A DNA stretch of 22,230 bases from Firmicutes bacterium CAG:555 (GCA_000431075.1 HF986904.1:28320-50549); one strand, 5' to 3'. Counted from the first letter of the stretch, positions 5,660 to 13,692 are shown. Numbers and translations: made by a program. The notes: generated by a model not told the origin, from the sequence alone.

Positions 5660-6445
5660 TCAATCGATATGTATAACTGTCTGCATGAGCTCTTCGGGGG
5701 TGATGTTGGGGTTGTGGTAGTGCTCACGCTTCTGCGTTTTCTTGCCCATATAAATCGACTCGGTCGGGCAGTATTGCAGGCAGCCGAGGCACTGGATGCA
5801 GTCATTGCCGAAGGTGGGATGACCGTCAACAAACTTGATGTTGCCCTTGGGGCACAGCTTTGCACACTGGCCGCAGGAAGCGCATGTTTCCTTGTTGACG
5901 GCGAGCTTCTTTGCCTTCTTGACGGCGAGCTTCGGCCAAGCCTTGCTCTCGACGGAATTAAACGGATTGCAGGGCGGCTCCTTCTCGGTGACCTTGCCTG
6001 CGAGGATCTCCTTTGCGATCTTTGCGGCGAGCTTTTCGCTGCGCTTCTGCGCAAGCTTCGGGGTCGTGGGCGGGAGCATCAGCGTGTGCGGGAACAGCCA
6101 GATGCAGGTGCACTGATGGGTTACGCCCTTCCAGTAGCTGAGGGAATGAATTTTGTTGAGCTTATAAAGACCCGTGCCGAGGTAGCTTGCCGACTGGCTG
6201 ATGCCGAACACATAAGCGTCTGGGCTGACCTTCACGCTCTTCATAAACTCCTCAACTCCGCCGGGCAGACCGCCGCCGTGGCAGGGGAAAACAAAGCCGA
6301 CTCTTTTTGCCTGCGTGGCATCGGTGACAACGGGCTGGGAACGCATCATGACAATGTCGGTGTCCCCGAGAGCCTTGGCGAGATTTTTCGCAAAATCAAG
6401 GCAATTTCCCGTGCCGGAAAAGCAATAAATGATGTTGGTGCTCAT
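5660..6445 (-). CDS. EFR1-family flavodoxin-ferredoxin protein
   Basis: 261 residues from the ATG at 6445-6443 (MSTNIIYCFSGTGN), chosen because AAAGGA stands a suitable distance upstream and because the longer frame adds 27 unrelated residues. The N-terminus is a flavodoxin-like fold with the phosphate-binding loop YCFSGTGN (7-14) and a second P-C-H-G-G-G-L-P block (54-61). The C-terminus is a two-cluster 4Fe-4S ferredoxin with C188/C191/C194/C198 and C216/C219/C222/C226. Known relatives are cytosolic electron carriers of anaerobes with flavin plus iron-sulphur centres; the partner redox enzyme is not shown by the context. It is transcribed divergently from a TetR regulator with which it shares a promoter/operator region, so the two are likely co-regulated. 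Confidence 0.9.
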   Translation of the reverse strand: MSTNIIYCFSGTGNCLDFAKNLAKALGDTDIVMMRSQPVVTDATQAKRVGFVFPCHGGGLPGGVEEFMKSVKVSPDAYVFGISQSASYLGTGLYKLNKIHSLSYWKGVTHQCTCIWLFPHTLMLPPTTPKLAQKRSEKLAAKIAKEILAGKVTEKEPPCNPFNSVESKAWPKLAVKKAKKLAVNKETCASCGQCAKLCPKGNIKFVDGHPTFGNDCIQCLGCLQYCPTESIYMGKKTQKREHYHNPNITPEELMQTVIHID

Positions 6446-6474
6446 AAAAATCATTCCTTTCATGTAATGCGTAT

Positions 6475-6503
6475 ATTGTAATACACAAAAAGTTATGGTA
6501 CAA
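6475..6503 (-). promoter_or_regulatory. Promoter for the EFR1 gene
   Basis: On the minus strand TTGTAC (6503-6498), a 17-base spacer and TACAAT (6480-6475, 5 of 6). The -35 lies inside the palindrome at 6493-6514. Confidence 0.55.
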
Positions 6504-6504
6504 T
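6476..6504 (+). promoter_or_regulatory. Promoter for the tetR-MATE-methyltransferase operon
   Basis: TTGTAA (6476-6481, 4 of 6), a 17-base spacer and TACAAT (6499-6504, 5 of 6). It overlaps almost completely with the divergent minus-strand promoter, and its -10 is inside the palindrome at 6493-6514. Confidence 0.6.
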
Positions 6505-6514
6505 AGTACCGTAA
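6493..6514. promoter_or_regulatory. Palindromic operator candidate for the adjacent TetR-family regulator
   Basis: TTATGGTAC (6493-6501) and GTACCGTAA (6506-6514) form inverted arms with 8 of 9 pairs across AATA. The site covers the -10 of the regulator's own promoter and the -35 of the divergent EFR1 promoter. One dimer bound here could therefore shut off both, the usual layout for a TetR repressor beside a transporter. Confidence 0.6.
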
Positions 6515-6537
6515 GAAATGAAACATCGGAGGGCGAA

Positions 6538-7101
6538 ATGTACCACATCAAGAACGATAAGCGTGCCTATGCATCGGTCGAGCTCATATGTTCTTCACTG
6601 CTTGAGCTTTTGGAAACAACGCCGTTTGAGCAGATAACCATAAGCGATATCCAGCGGATGTCTACCGTGAGCCGCTCGACATTTTACCGCAATTTTGACC
6701 GCATCGAGGATGTGCTGATGCTCCTGTGCGACCGCAGCTTTGACGCAGCGTTCAAACGAGCCGAGGAGACTGGCGAGGAGATTCGGGTGGCGGTGTTCCA
6801 CTACTGGTTTGAGAATGTGACCCTGCTCGAGACCATTGTCAGAATACACCGCACGGACATTCTCGTTGAGAGTCTGCGCCGAAGCGAGCAGGTGGAGCGA
6901 TACTTCCGCCCGTATATCAAGGACGAGACGGTGTTTGACTACTTCTCGGGCGTCATAGCTTCGGCCATGGTCGGCATACTTTCAACATGGATAGAGCACG
7001 GCAAGGTCGAGAGCGAGGAGCAGGTCATGCAGAACACGCAAAAGGCGTTTGTGAAGCTAATAACACTCAGAATCATGGGAAAATACAGGATAAAGAAATG
7101 A
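6538..7101 (+). CDS. TetR/AcrR-family transcriptional regulator
   Basis: 187 residues from ATG 6538 with GGAGGG 4 bases upstream. Residues 10-60 are a TetR-type DNA-binding domain: a first helix (SVELICSSLLELLE), then the helix-turn-helix FEQITISDIQRMSTVSRSTF with YRNF after it. The C-terminal half (about 65-185) is all-helical, as in the TetR_C_8-like ligand domain, including the FHYWFENVTLLETIVR stretch. It overlaps the MATE gene by 4 bases (ATGA), so the two are translationally coupled, and it probably represses this operon and the divergent EFR1 gene through the palindrome at 6493-6514. The inducer is unknown. Confidence 0.88.
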   Translation: MYHIKNDKRAYASVELICSSLLELLETTPFEQITISDIQRMSTVSRSTFYRNFDRIEDVLMLLCDRSFDAAFKRAEETGEEIRVAVFHYWFENVTLLETIVRIHRTDILVESLRRSEQVERYFRPYIKDETVFDYFSGVIASAMVGILSTWIEHGKVESEEQVMQNTQKAFVKLITLRIMGKYRIKK

Positions 7102-8477
7102 AAGACACAGACAAAACCGAAATTTTTGAATCAACTCCGATGCCCACTGCGGTCGCCAAGCTTTGCATCCCGACGGTGCTTGCGACGCTCGTGATGGTGC
7201 TGTATAACTTAGCCGACACCTTCTTTGTCGGCGAACTAAACGACGCCGTGGAAAACGCCGGTGTCACGCTCGTTGCGCCGGTGCTGCTGGCGTTCAATGC
7301 GGTGAACAACCTCTTCGGCGTCGGCACATCGAGCAAAATGAGCCGTGCTCTCGGCAGCCGTGACTACGACACGGTCTACCGCAGCTCCGCATTCGGCTTT
7401 TATTCTGCGCTCATCTTCAGCGTTATTATGGCCATTGGCTGCACTGTGCTGAAGACACCGCTCATGCGCCTTTTGGGCGCAGATGCAACTACTTGGCAGA
7501 CCACCTCGGACTACTTCTTCTGGACTGTCACCTGCGGTGCCGTTCCGGCTATAATGAATGTCGTCATATCCTACCTTGTGCGTGCCGAGGGCGAGGCGCT
7601 GCACGCCAGCGTCGGTATGATGAGCGGCTGTGTGCTGAATATCATACTCGACCCGATATTCATCCTGCCGTGGGGTCTTGACATGGGGGCTGCCGGAGCG
7701 GGATTTGCGACCTTTATCGCAAACTGCTTTGCCTGCGTGTACTTCCTTGTGATACTCTACCTCAAGCGCAAGACGACCTATGTCTGCATAAAGCCGAGTA
7801 TGTTCTCGTTCCGCAAGGACATTGCAAAGGATATATGTGTTGTCGGCATTCCGGCATCGATACAGAATTTGCTCAATGTCACGGGCATGACAATTCTCAA
7901 CAACTTCACCGCTGCCTACAACAGTGCCGCCGCCGTTGCGGCAATGGGCATTGCCAACAAGATAAGCATGGTGCCGCTGTACTGCGCCATGGGAATTTCG
8001 CAGGGTATAATGCCGCTTATAAGCTACAACTATGCATCGGGAAACATAAAGCGCATGAAGCAGTCGATAACATTCACGACGAAAATTTCCTTGGGAATAA
8101 TCATAGTTCTGGCGGCGGGGCTATACCTCGGCTCGGGAAGCGTCGTTGCGGCGTTTCTCAACGAGCCGGAGGTCATATCCTACGGAGCTCGCTTCCTACA
8201 TGGCATGAGCCTTGCACTGCCGTTTCTGTGCATCGATTTTGTCGCAGTCGGCGTGTTCCAGGCCTGCGGCATGGGTGGCAAATCACTTATATTTGCGCTC
8301 ATGCGCAAGCTTGTGCTTGAGATACCGGCGCTGTTCATACTCGATAAGCTGTTCCCACTGTACGGCCTTGCATATGCCCAGTTAGTGGCAGAGGTCGTGC
8401 TTGCGGCTGCAGCCGTGATGGTGCTTTCAAAAATGTTCCGCAGGCTGCAAAACGAAAGAGGAGTGCAAAATGGCTGA
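7098..8477 (+). CDS. MATE-family multidrug/cation antiporter
   Basis: 459 residues from ATG 7098, which overlaps the regulator's TGA; longer in-frame starts lie inside tetR. Two MatE repeats are visible. The first starts at TPMPTAVAKLCIPTVLATLV with the family's NLADTFFVGEL block near 40, and the second starts near 240 (IAKDICVVGIPASIQNLLNV), giving 12 predicted membrane helices. Residues such as the YLVRAEGEALHASVGMMSG stretch and LDPIFILPWGLDMGAAGAGF are typical of the MepA/DinF-like bacterial branch, which exports cationic drugs or dyes using Na+ or H+ gradients. The substrate cannot be read from the sequence. Coupling to a TetR repressor suggests inducible efflux. Confidence 0.9.
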   Translation: MKDTDKTEIFESTPMPTAVAKLCIPTVLATLVMVLYNLADTFFVGELNDAVENAGVTLVAPVLLAFNAVNNLFGVGTSSKMSRALGSRDYDTVYRSSAFGFYSALIFSVIMAIGCTVLKTPLMRLLGADATTWQTTSDYFFWTVTCGAVPAIMNVVISYLVRAEGEALHASVGMMSGCVLNIILDPIFILPWGLDMGAAGAGFATFIANCFACVYFLVILYLKRKTTYVCIKPSMFSFRKDIAKDICVVGIPASIQNLLNVTGMTILNNFTAAYNSAAAVAAMGIANKISMVPLYCAMGISQGIMPLISYNYASGNIKRMKQSITFTTKISLGIIIVLAAGLYLGSGSVVAAFLNEPEVISYGARFLHGMSLALPFLCIDFVAVGVFQACGMGGKSLIFALMRKLVLEIPALFILDKLFPLYGLAYAQLVAEVVLAAAAVMVLSKMFRRLQNERGVQNG

Positions 8478-9264
8478 AATTATTGAGATACAAGACATTT
8501 CCGCACCCGAGCTTGCGCCGTTTGCAAGACTGACGGAAGCTCAGCTAAGGCAAAAATCAGACCCCGAAAAGGGCATTTTCATTGCCGAGAGCACCAAAGT
8601 CATAGAATATGCGCTAAATTTCGGCTGCGAGCCGATAGCGTTTTTGATGGAGCGACGGCACATTAACGGTCAGGCTGCCGGGATAATCGCCGCCTGTGCC
8701 GATACGCCGGTCTACACCGGCGACAGCGAAATTCTCGCCGAACTCACCGGCTTTGAGCTCACCCGCGGCGTACTGTGCGCAATGCGCCGCCCGGTGCTTC
8801 CGGATGCTGCGGATATCTGCCGCAGCGCACGCAGGGTTGCGGTGCTCGAGGGATTGGCCGACCCCACGAATGTCGGGGCGATATTCCGTTCTGCCGCCGC
8901 GCTCGGCTTTGATGCTGTGCTTGTCGACAGAACCTGCTGCGACCCGCTGTACCGCCGTGCGGTAAGGGTGAGCATGGGCACGGTACTTCAGATACCGTGG
9001 ACACGCATAGACAGTGCCACAGAGCTTAAAGCTCTCGGCTTCAAGACCGCCGCCATGGCGCTTACGGATAATTCCGTCAGTATCGATGACCCTGCACTTT
9101 GCAGCGAGAAAAAGCTTGCCGTCATCATCGGCAACGAGGGCAGGGGACTTTCCGAGGAGACAGTTTTGAACAGCGACTACGCCGTAAAGATACCCATGTC
9201 CCACGGTGTTGACTCACTTAACGCTGCTTCCGCCGCTGCGGTTGCATTTTGGCAGTTAAGATAA
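8470..9264 (+). CDS. SPOUT (TrmH/SpoU-type) RNA 2'-O-methyltransferase
   Basis: 264 residues from ATG 8470, with AGAGGAG at 8457-8463; it overlaps the MATE stop by 8 bases. The N-terminal 100 residues form a substrate-binding domain (L7Ae-like, around EKGIFIAESTKVIEYAL). The C-terminal part is a SPOUT knot with motif 1 DPTNVGAIFRSA (N134, R140), motif 2 GNEGRGLS (221-228) and motif 3 IPMSHGVDSLNAASAAAV (241-258). These residues bind S-adenosylmethionine and the ribose to be methylated in rRNA or tRNA. The exact target nucleotide is not predictable. The order after an efflux pump is probably only operon hitch-hiking, although some members of this family do give drug resistance by rRNA methylation. 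Confidence 0.88.
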   Translation: MAEIIEIQDISAPELAPFARLTEAQLRQKSDPEKGIFIAESTKVIEYALNFGCEPIAFLMERRHINGQAAGIIAACADTPVYTGDSEILAELTGFELTRGVLCAMRRPVLPDAADICRSARRVAVLEGLADPTNVGAIFRSAAALGFDAVLVDRTCCDPLYRRAVRVSMGTVLQIPWTRIDSATELKALGFKTAAMALTDNSVSIDDPALCSEKKLAVIIGNEGRGLSEETVLNSDYAVKIPMSHGVDSLNAASAAAVAFWQLR

Positions 9265-9293
9265 TTTACATGTGCGCCAAAGTGTGCTATGAT
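9265..9293 (+). promoter_or_regulatory. Promoter of the prfA operon
   Basis: TTTACA (9265-9270, 5 of 6), a 17-base spacer and TATGAT (9288-9293, 5 of 6), 29 bases before the prfA start. It begins directly after the methyltransferase stop, and no terminator separates the two operons. Confidence 0.7.
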
Positions 9294-9322
9294 AAAATAT
9301 CACGATAAATGTGGAGTGGACT

Positions 9323-10387
9323 ATGCTCGAAAAGTTAAAACAACTTGACAATAAATATAACGAGATCCAGCAGCGCATGGAAAGCGGCGAGATATTCGCA
9401 GACCCGTCGGCATACACAAAATGCGCCAAGGAGCTCAAGGAGCTTGAGCCCATTGTGCAGTGCTACCGTGAGTATTGTGCTTGCGGAAAGCAGATGACGG
9501 ATGCGCAGGAGCTCATGTCCGACCCAGAGTTCAAGGAGCTTGCGCAGGAGGAATATTCCGAGGCAAAGCAGAAGCTGGGCGAGCTTGAGGAAAAGCTCAA
9601 GATACTGCTTCTGCCCAAGGATCCGAACGACAGCCGCAATGTCATTATGGAGATCCGCGGCGGTGTCGGCGGCGAGGAAAGCTCGCTGTTTGCCTACGAT
9701 CTTTTCCGCATGTACTCAATGTACGCCGAACGCAAGGGTTGGAAGATAGATGTCGTGAACCTGAACGAGACCGAGCTTGGCGGCATAAAGGAGATAAGCT
9801 TCGTTGTCGAGGGCGAGGGGGCGTATTCAAGGCTCAAGTTTGAAGCGGGCGGACACCGTGTGCAGCGTGTGCCGGAGACGGAATCCGGCGGCAGGATACA
9901 CACCTCGGCGGCGACCGTTGCCGTGCTCCCCGAGGCAGAGGAGGTCGAATTTGAGATAAACCCAAACGACCTGCAAATCGACACCTACCGCTCATCAGGC
10001 GCAGGCGGCCAGCATGTAAACAAGACCGAGAGTGCAATAAGGATAACGCACCTGCCTACCGGAGTTGTCGTCGAGTGCCAGGACGAGCGCAGCCAGTATA
10101 AAAACAAGGACAGAGCAATGAAGATACTCCGCTCCAAGCTCTATGAGGCCGAGCAGGCAAAGCAGCAGGCGGCGATTGCGGCCGAGCGCAAAAGTCAGGT
10201 CGGCTCGGGCGATCGCAGCGACAGAGTGCGCACCTATAACTTCCCGCAGAACCGTGTTACCGACCATAGGCTCACCGGTGATGTGCGCAATTTCAACATC
10301 GCAAGTGTCATAAACGGCGACCTTGACCCGATAATCGACGCACTTGTGACGGCTGATCGGGCGGAAAAACTCAAAAATCGGGCATAA
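9323..10387 (+). CDS. prfA: Peptide chain release factor 1
   Basis: 354 residues from ATG 9323, which follows GGAGTGG and gives the standard opening MLEKLKQLDNKYNEI; a GTG at 9311 would add MEWT only. RF1 frees the finished protein at UAA and UAG codons. The PxT stop-codon recognition motif is present as P184-E185-T186 within RVPETESGGRIHTSA. The GGQ catalytic motif lies at 228-230 (SSGAGGQHVNKTESAIR). Residues 195-330 hold the class I release factor domain. The P-E-T tripeptide (not S-P-F) and the N-terminal sequence mark RF1 rather than RF2. In many bacteria prfA is followed by prmC, which methylates the GGQ glutamine; here the next gene is a Sua5-CoaE fusion, overlapping by one base. Confidence 0.97.
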   Translation: MLEKLKQLDNKYNEIQQRMESGEIFADPSAYTKCAKELKELEPIVQCYREYCACGKQMTDAQELMSDPEFKELAQEEYSEAKQKLGELEEKLKILLLPKDPNDSRNVIMEIRGGVGGEESSLFAYDLFRMYSMYAERKGWKIDVVNLNETELGGIKEISFVVEGEGAYSRLKFEAGGHRVQRVPETESGGRIHTSAATVAVLPEAEEVEFEINPNDLQIDTYRSSGAGGQHVNKTESAIRITHLPTGVVVECQDERSQYKNKDRAMKILRSKLYEAEQAKQQAAIAAERKSQVGSGDRSDRVRTYNFPQNRVTDHRLTGDVRNFNIASVINGDLDPIIDALVTADRAEKLKNRA

Positions 10388-11601
10388 TGGATATGAAAAC
10401 AACGATAATAAAAGACGATATCGAACTTGCGTCCACGCTCATAAAAAGCGGCAAGCTTGTCGCCGTGCCGACCGAGACGGTGTACGGCCTTGCGGGCAAC
10501 GGCCTGGACACCGAAGCGGTTGAGAAGATATACGAGGTCAAGGGCAGACCGCAGATAAAACCGCTTGCACTCATGATACCCGACAGCGGCAGCATGGAGC
10601 GCTACTGCGAGCCTGTTCCCGAGCAGGCGAAAATGCTTGCAAAACGCTTTTGGCCCGGACCGTTGACGATAGTTTTAGAGGCGAAAGCCATTGTGCCGGA
10701 GATAGTCCGAGCGGGCGGAGATACCGTTGCACTGCGCTGTCCCGACCATCCGCTGACGCTTGAGCTTCTGCAAAAGGCGCAGCTTCCGCTGGCAGCGCCC
10801 TCGGCAAATCCGTCCGGTGAGCCGAGTCCAAAGAACGCCGCTAAGGTCGTTGAATACTTCGACGGCAAAATTTCCGCCGTAATTGACGGCGGCGAGTGCG
10901 GCATCGGCACGGAATCGACCATCATTGACATGAGCAAAACTCCGTATAAGATACTGCGTGAAGCGGCGCTGCCCAAGGAAACGATAAGAAAAGCCCTTGC
11001 CGATGATCTCACCGTGCTCGGCATAACCGGCGGCACGGGCTGCGGTAAAACGACAGCCCTGCGGCAGCTTGAAGCGCTGGGAGCGATGATAATTGACTGC
11101 GATGCCGTGTATCACGAGCTTCTTGAAACGGACGAAAAGCTTTTAAATGCCATTGAAACGGCGTTTCCCGGATCTGTGACGGACGGAAAGCTCGACCGCA
11201 AACGCTTGGGCGGCATCGTGTTTGGCTCGGAGCGGGACTTGAAGCTTCTAAACGAGATAACGCACCACTATATATCGCTTGAGGTCGAGCGCAGACTGTG
11301 CGACTTTGCGATGAACGGCGGAGAGCTTGCCGCAATCGACGCAATTGCACTCATCGAAAGCGGCCTTGCCAAACGATGCAAGGCGGTCATAGGCATTGTT
11401 GCCGAGACCGAGACGAGGGTGCAGCGCATCATGAAACGTGACGGCATAAGCCGTGAGTATGCCGGTAAGCGTATCGCAGCGCAGAAGCCGAACGAATTTT
11501 TTGAAAACAGCTGTGACTATGTCCTGCACAATGATACGACCGAGCGGGACTTTGCCGATAAATGCACAAATCTATACAAGGAAGTACTGAAAAATGGATG
11601 A
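10387..11601 (+). CDS. Fused threonylcarbamoyl-AMP synthase (Sua5/TsaC) and dephospho-CoA kinase (CoaE)
   Basis: 404 residues from ATG 10387, sharing one base with the prfA stop; a second ATG at 10393 is possible. Residues 1-205 form a YrdC/Sua5 domain: VAVPTETVYGLAGNGLD (25-41), the substrate motif around KGRPQIKPLALM (52-63), RFWPGPLTIVL, and PSANPSGEPSPKNA with GTESTIID near 174-181. This domain makes threonylcarbamoyl-AMP for the t6A37 tRNA modification. Residues 208-404 are a complete dephospho-CoA kinase: the P-loop ITGGTGCGKTTALR (P-loop 215-222), the IIDCDAVYHELL block, LDRKRLGGIVF, and the RIAAQKPNEFFENSCDYVLHN C-terminal motif. It performs the last step of coenzyme A synthesis. The usual Sua5 C-terminal domain is absent and replaced by CoaE. 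No stop or ribosome binding site lies between the two halves. Confidence 0.92.
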   Translation: MDMKTTIIKDDIELASTLIKSGKLVAVPTETVYGLAGNGLDTEAVEKIYEVKGRPQIKPLALMIPDSGSMERYCEPVPEQAKMLAKRFWPGPLTIVLEAKAIVPEIVRAGGDTVALRCPDHPLTLELLQKAQLPLAAPSANPSGEPSPKNAAKVVEYFDGKISAVIDGGECGIGTESTIIDMSKTPYKILREAALPKETIRKALADDLTVLGITGGTGCGKTTALRQLEALGAMIIDCDAVYHELLETDEKLLNAIETAFPGSVTDGKLDRKRLGGIVFGSERDLKLLNEITHHYISLEVERRLCDFAMNGGELAAIDAIALIESGLAKRCKAVIGIVAETETRVQRIMKRDGISREYAGKRIAAQKPNEFFENSCDYVLHNDTTERDFADKCTNLYKEVLKNG

Positions 11602-12973
11602 AATCAGAAATCAATTATTCTATCAGCAGAAAAACGGCTATGACCTTATCGATACCGCAGAGCGCATTGCCGTCGAGGATTACAGCCTTGAGTACATGAG
11701 CTTTCTCAATGCCGCACGCACCGAGCGTGAGGCAGTGAAGCTCGCCATAGCGCAGGCCGAATCGGCAGGCTTTGTAGAGTATAAGATCGGTATGGAGCTC
11801 AAGCCCGGCACAAAAATTTACCGTAACAACAGAGGCAAGGCTCTCATGCTCGCCGTCATCGGCAAAAAGCCTTTGAGCGAAGGCTGCGTTATAGCGGGAG
11901 CTCATGTCGATGCACCCCGCATAGACTTAAAGCAGAACCCCCTGTACGAGTCCGATGAGCTTGCCTACTTCAAGACCCACTACTACGGCGGTATCAAGAA
12001 GTACCAGTGGGTGACGATCCCGCTCGAGCTGCACGGCGTTGTTGCGCTCAAAAACGGCGAGGTCGTCGATGTCACTATCGGCCGTGAGCCGGAGGATCCC
12101 CAGTTTGTTATCACGGACCTCTTGCCGCACCTCGGCAAGGATCAGATGAAAAAGACCATGGAGGAAGGCATAACCGGCGAAGGGCTGAATATCCTCATCG
12201 GCAGCGTGCCTTATGCAGACTCCGGCAGCGACAGAGTGAAGCTGAGCATAATGAGCATCCTCAACGACCGCTACGGTATCGTCGAGGAGGATTTCCTGTC
12301 TGCCGAGCTCACCGCAGTGCCCGCATTTGAGGTGCGTGAGATAGGTCTCGACCGCTCACTCATCGGCGGATACGGCCACGATGACCGTGTGTGCGCATTT
12401 GCAGAGCTGCATGCGATTTTCAATGTTGAGACCCCCAATAAGACCTGCGTCTGTATCCTCGCCGACAAAGAGGAGACCGGCTCGGACGGTGTGAGCGGTA
12501 TGCAGAGCAGCGCCTTTGAGTGCTTCATGGAGGATCTTTGTGAGCAGCAGGGCGTGAGCCTGCGCCGCTGCTTTGAAAACAGCTTCTGTCTGTCGGCCGA
12601 TGTTACTGCAGCCTTTGACCCGAACTTCCCCGAGGTCTCGGAAAAGCGCAACGACTCCAAGCTCAACTACGGCATGGGCATCTGCAAATTCACCGGCGCA
12701 AGAGGCAAGTCCGGCACGAGCGACGCATCCGCCGAGGTGGTCGCCCACCTGCGCAGGCTGTTTGCAGAAAACGGCGTTATCTGGCAGCTGAGCGAGCTCG
12801 GCAAGGTCGATCAGGGCGGCGGCGGCACGATAGCCAAGTTTATGGCAAACCGTAATATCGACACCATCGATGCGGGCGTACCCGTACTGAGCATGCACGC
12901 ACCGTTCGAGGTCGTGTCAAAGTTAGACTGCTACATGACCTATAAAGGTGTATTAGCTGCTTATAATGAATAA
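11594..12973 (+). CDS. M18-family aminopeptidase
   Basis: 459 residues from ATG 11594, overlapping the previous stop by 8 bases, with AAGGAAG upstream. M18 enzymes are cytosolic two-metal aminopeptidases that remove N-terminal, often acidic, residues. Metal and catalytic residues are in the expected order: H104-V-D106 in AGAHVDAPRID, D263/D264 in GGYGHDDRVCAFA, E293-E294 in ADKEETGSDG, D336 in LSADVTAAFDP, and H435 in SMHAPFEVVSKLD. The length fits the family (about 430-480). It closes the prfA operon before the hairpin at 12984. Annotation tools usually call such genes pepC-, apeB- or DNPEP-like; I leave the symbol empty. Confidence 0.92.
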   Translation: MDEIRNQLFYQQKNGYDLIDTAERIAVEDYSLEYMSFLNAARTEREAVKLAIAQAESAGFVEYKIGMELKPGTKIYRNNRGKALMLAVIGKKPLSEGCVIAGAHVDAPRIDLKQNPLYESDELAYFKTHYYGGIKKYQWVTIPLELHGVVALKNGEVVDVTIGREPEDPQFVITDLLPHLGKDQMKKTMEEGITGEGLNILIGSVPYADSGSDRVKLSIMSILNDRYGIVEEDFLSAELTAVPAFEVREIGLDRSLIGGYGHDDRVCAFAELHAIFNVETPNKTCVCILADKEETGSDGVSGMQSSAFECFMEDLCEQQGVSLRRCFENSFCLSADVTAAFDPNFPEVSEKRNDSKLNYGMGICKFTGARGKSGTSDASAEVVAHLRRLFAENGVIWQLSELGKVDQGGGGTIAKFMANRNIDTIDAGVPVLSMHAPFEVVSKLDCYMTYKGVLAAYNE

Positions 12974-12983
12974 TTTGAAACTT

Positions 12984-13025
12984 TCACCTCTGATTTGGTT
13001 ATGCTAAGTCAGAGGTGATTTTTTT
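12984..13025 (+). terminator. Terminator-like hairpin that contains the ribosome binding site of tepA
   Basis: TCACCTCTGA (12984-12993) pairs perfectly with TCAGAGGTGA (13009-13018) across a 15-base loop, and seven Ts follow (13019-13025), as in an intrinsic terminator for the M18 operon. The right arm holds AGAGGTGA (13011-13018), the only good ribosome binding site for the next gene, whose TTG start (13024) sits at the end of the T run. Read-through RNA would thus hide the site. A weak promoter (TTGAAA 12975-12980, 19-base spacer, TATGCT 13000-13005) could start RNA after the left arm. Confidence 0.65.
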
Positions 13026-13674
13026 GGACGAGATAAAGGAGCTTGGCAGCGTAACTGCCCAAACGCCGCAGGGAATGATACAATGCCTGACGATAATCGG
13101 ACAGGTGGAGGGGCATCAGGTCATGCCCGAGGATACGAAAACAACGAAGTATGAGCATGTGATGCCGCTGCTTGCCGCTGTGGAGGAGTCCGAGGAGATA
13201 AAGGGGCTGCTGATACTGCTAAACACCGTCGGCGGCGATGTTGAAGCGGGACTGGGCATTGCGGAGCTCATTGCGGGCATGAAAAAGCCCACGGTGTCGC
13301 TCATTCTCGGCGGCGGGCACTCTATCGGCGTGCCGCTTGCAGTAGCCGCAAAGCGCAGCTTCATAGCCCCGTCGGCAGCAATGACGATCCATCCCGTGCG
13401 CTTAAACGGCGTTGTCATCGGTGTGCCGCAGACCTATAATTATTTTGCCCGCATACAGGAACGCATAGTGGGCTTTGTGACGAGCCACTCGAATATAAGT
13501 CGTGAGCGCTATAATGAACTGATGCTCGCCACCGATGAGATAGCAAACGATGTCGGCAGCGTCATCTACGGCGAAGAGGCGGTCAGCTGCGGACTCATAG
13601 ACAGCATCGGCACGCTCTCCGATGCGCTGGATTATCTCCATTCAGCCTGCAATGAAACGAAAAAAGACGGATAA
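13024..13674 (+). CDS. tepA: ClpP-class serine protease, TepA-like
   Basis: I chose TTG 13024 because it lies 5 bases after AGAGGTGA; a GTG at 13015 inside the hairpin would add three residues and lacks a ribosome binding site. The 216-residue product is a ClpP/crotonase-fold peptidase: an oxyanion-type segment LLILLNTVGGDVEAGLGIAE, the nucleophile serine in GGGHSIGVPLAVAA, a histidine in the MTIHPVRLNG block, and a C-terminal YGEEAVSCGLIDSIGTL. This matches TepA (YmfB) of B. subtilis, a soluble ClpP-related peptidase linked to protein export and spore-time proteolysis. There, too, tepA lies just upstream of the spoIIIE/ftsK gene. A terminator overlaps its stop codon. Confidence 0.85.
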   Translation: MDEIKELGSVTAQTPQGMIQCLTIIGQVEGHQVMPEDTKTTKYEHVMPLLAAVEESEEIKGLLILLNTVGGDVEAGLGIAELIAGMKKPTVSLILGGGHSIGVPLAVAAKRSFIAPSAAMTIHPVRLNGVVIGVPQTYNYFARIQERIVGFVTSHSNISRERYNELMLATDEIANDVGSVIYGEEAVSCGLIDSIGTLSDALDYLHSACNETKKDG

Positions 13675-13688
13675 TTCCGTCTTTTTTT
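13660..13688 (+). terminator. Terminator of tepA overlapping its stop codon
   Basis: AAAAAAGACGGA (13660-13671) pairs with TCCGTC and six Ts (13676-13687) across a 4-base loop, with a T run after it. The TAA stop (13672-13674) lies in the loop. Confidence 0.8.
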
Positions 13689-13692
13689 ACTA

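Noticed and set aside
5410..6054. Minus-strand open frame of 214 codons across the convergent terminator
   Set aside because: It reads through the 26-bp hairpin, is rich in Ser/Arg as is typical of shadow frames, and overlaps two supported genes.
5630..6481. Long plus-strand open frame of 283 codons
   Set aside because: It lies exactly antisense to the EFR1 gene, whose flavodoxin and ferredoxin motifs are unmistakable, and it has no recognisable motif of its own.
12356..12898. Minus-strand open frame of 180 codons
   Set aside because: Antisense shadow of the M18 aminopeptidase, whose metal ligands are all present on the other strand.
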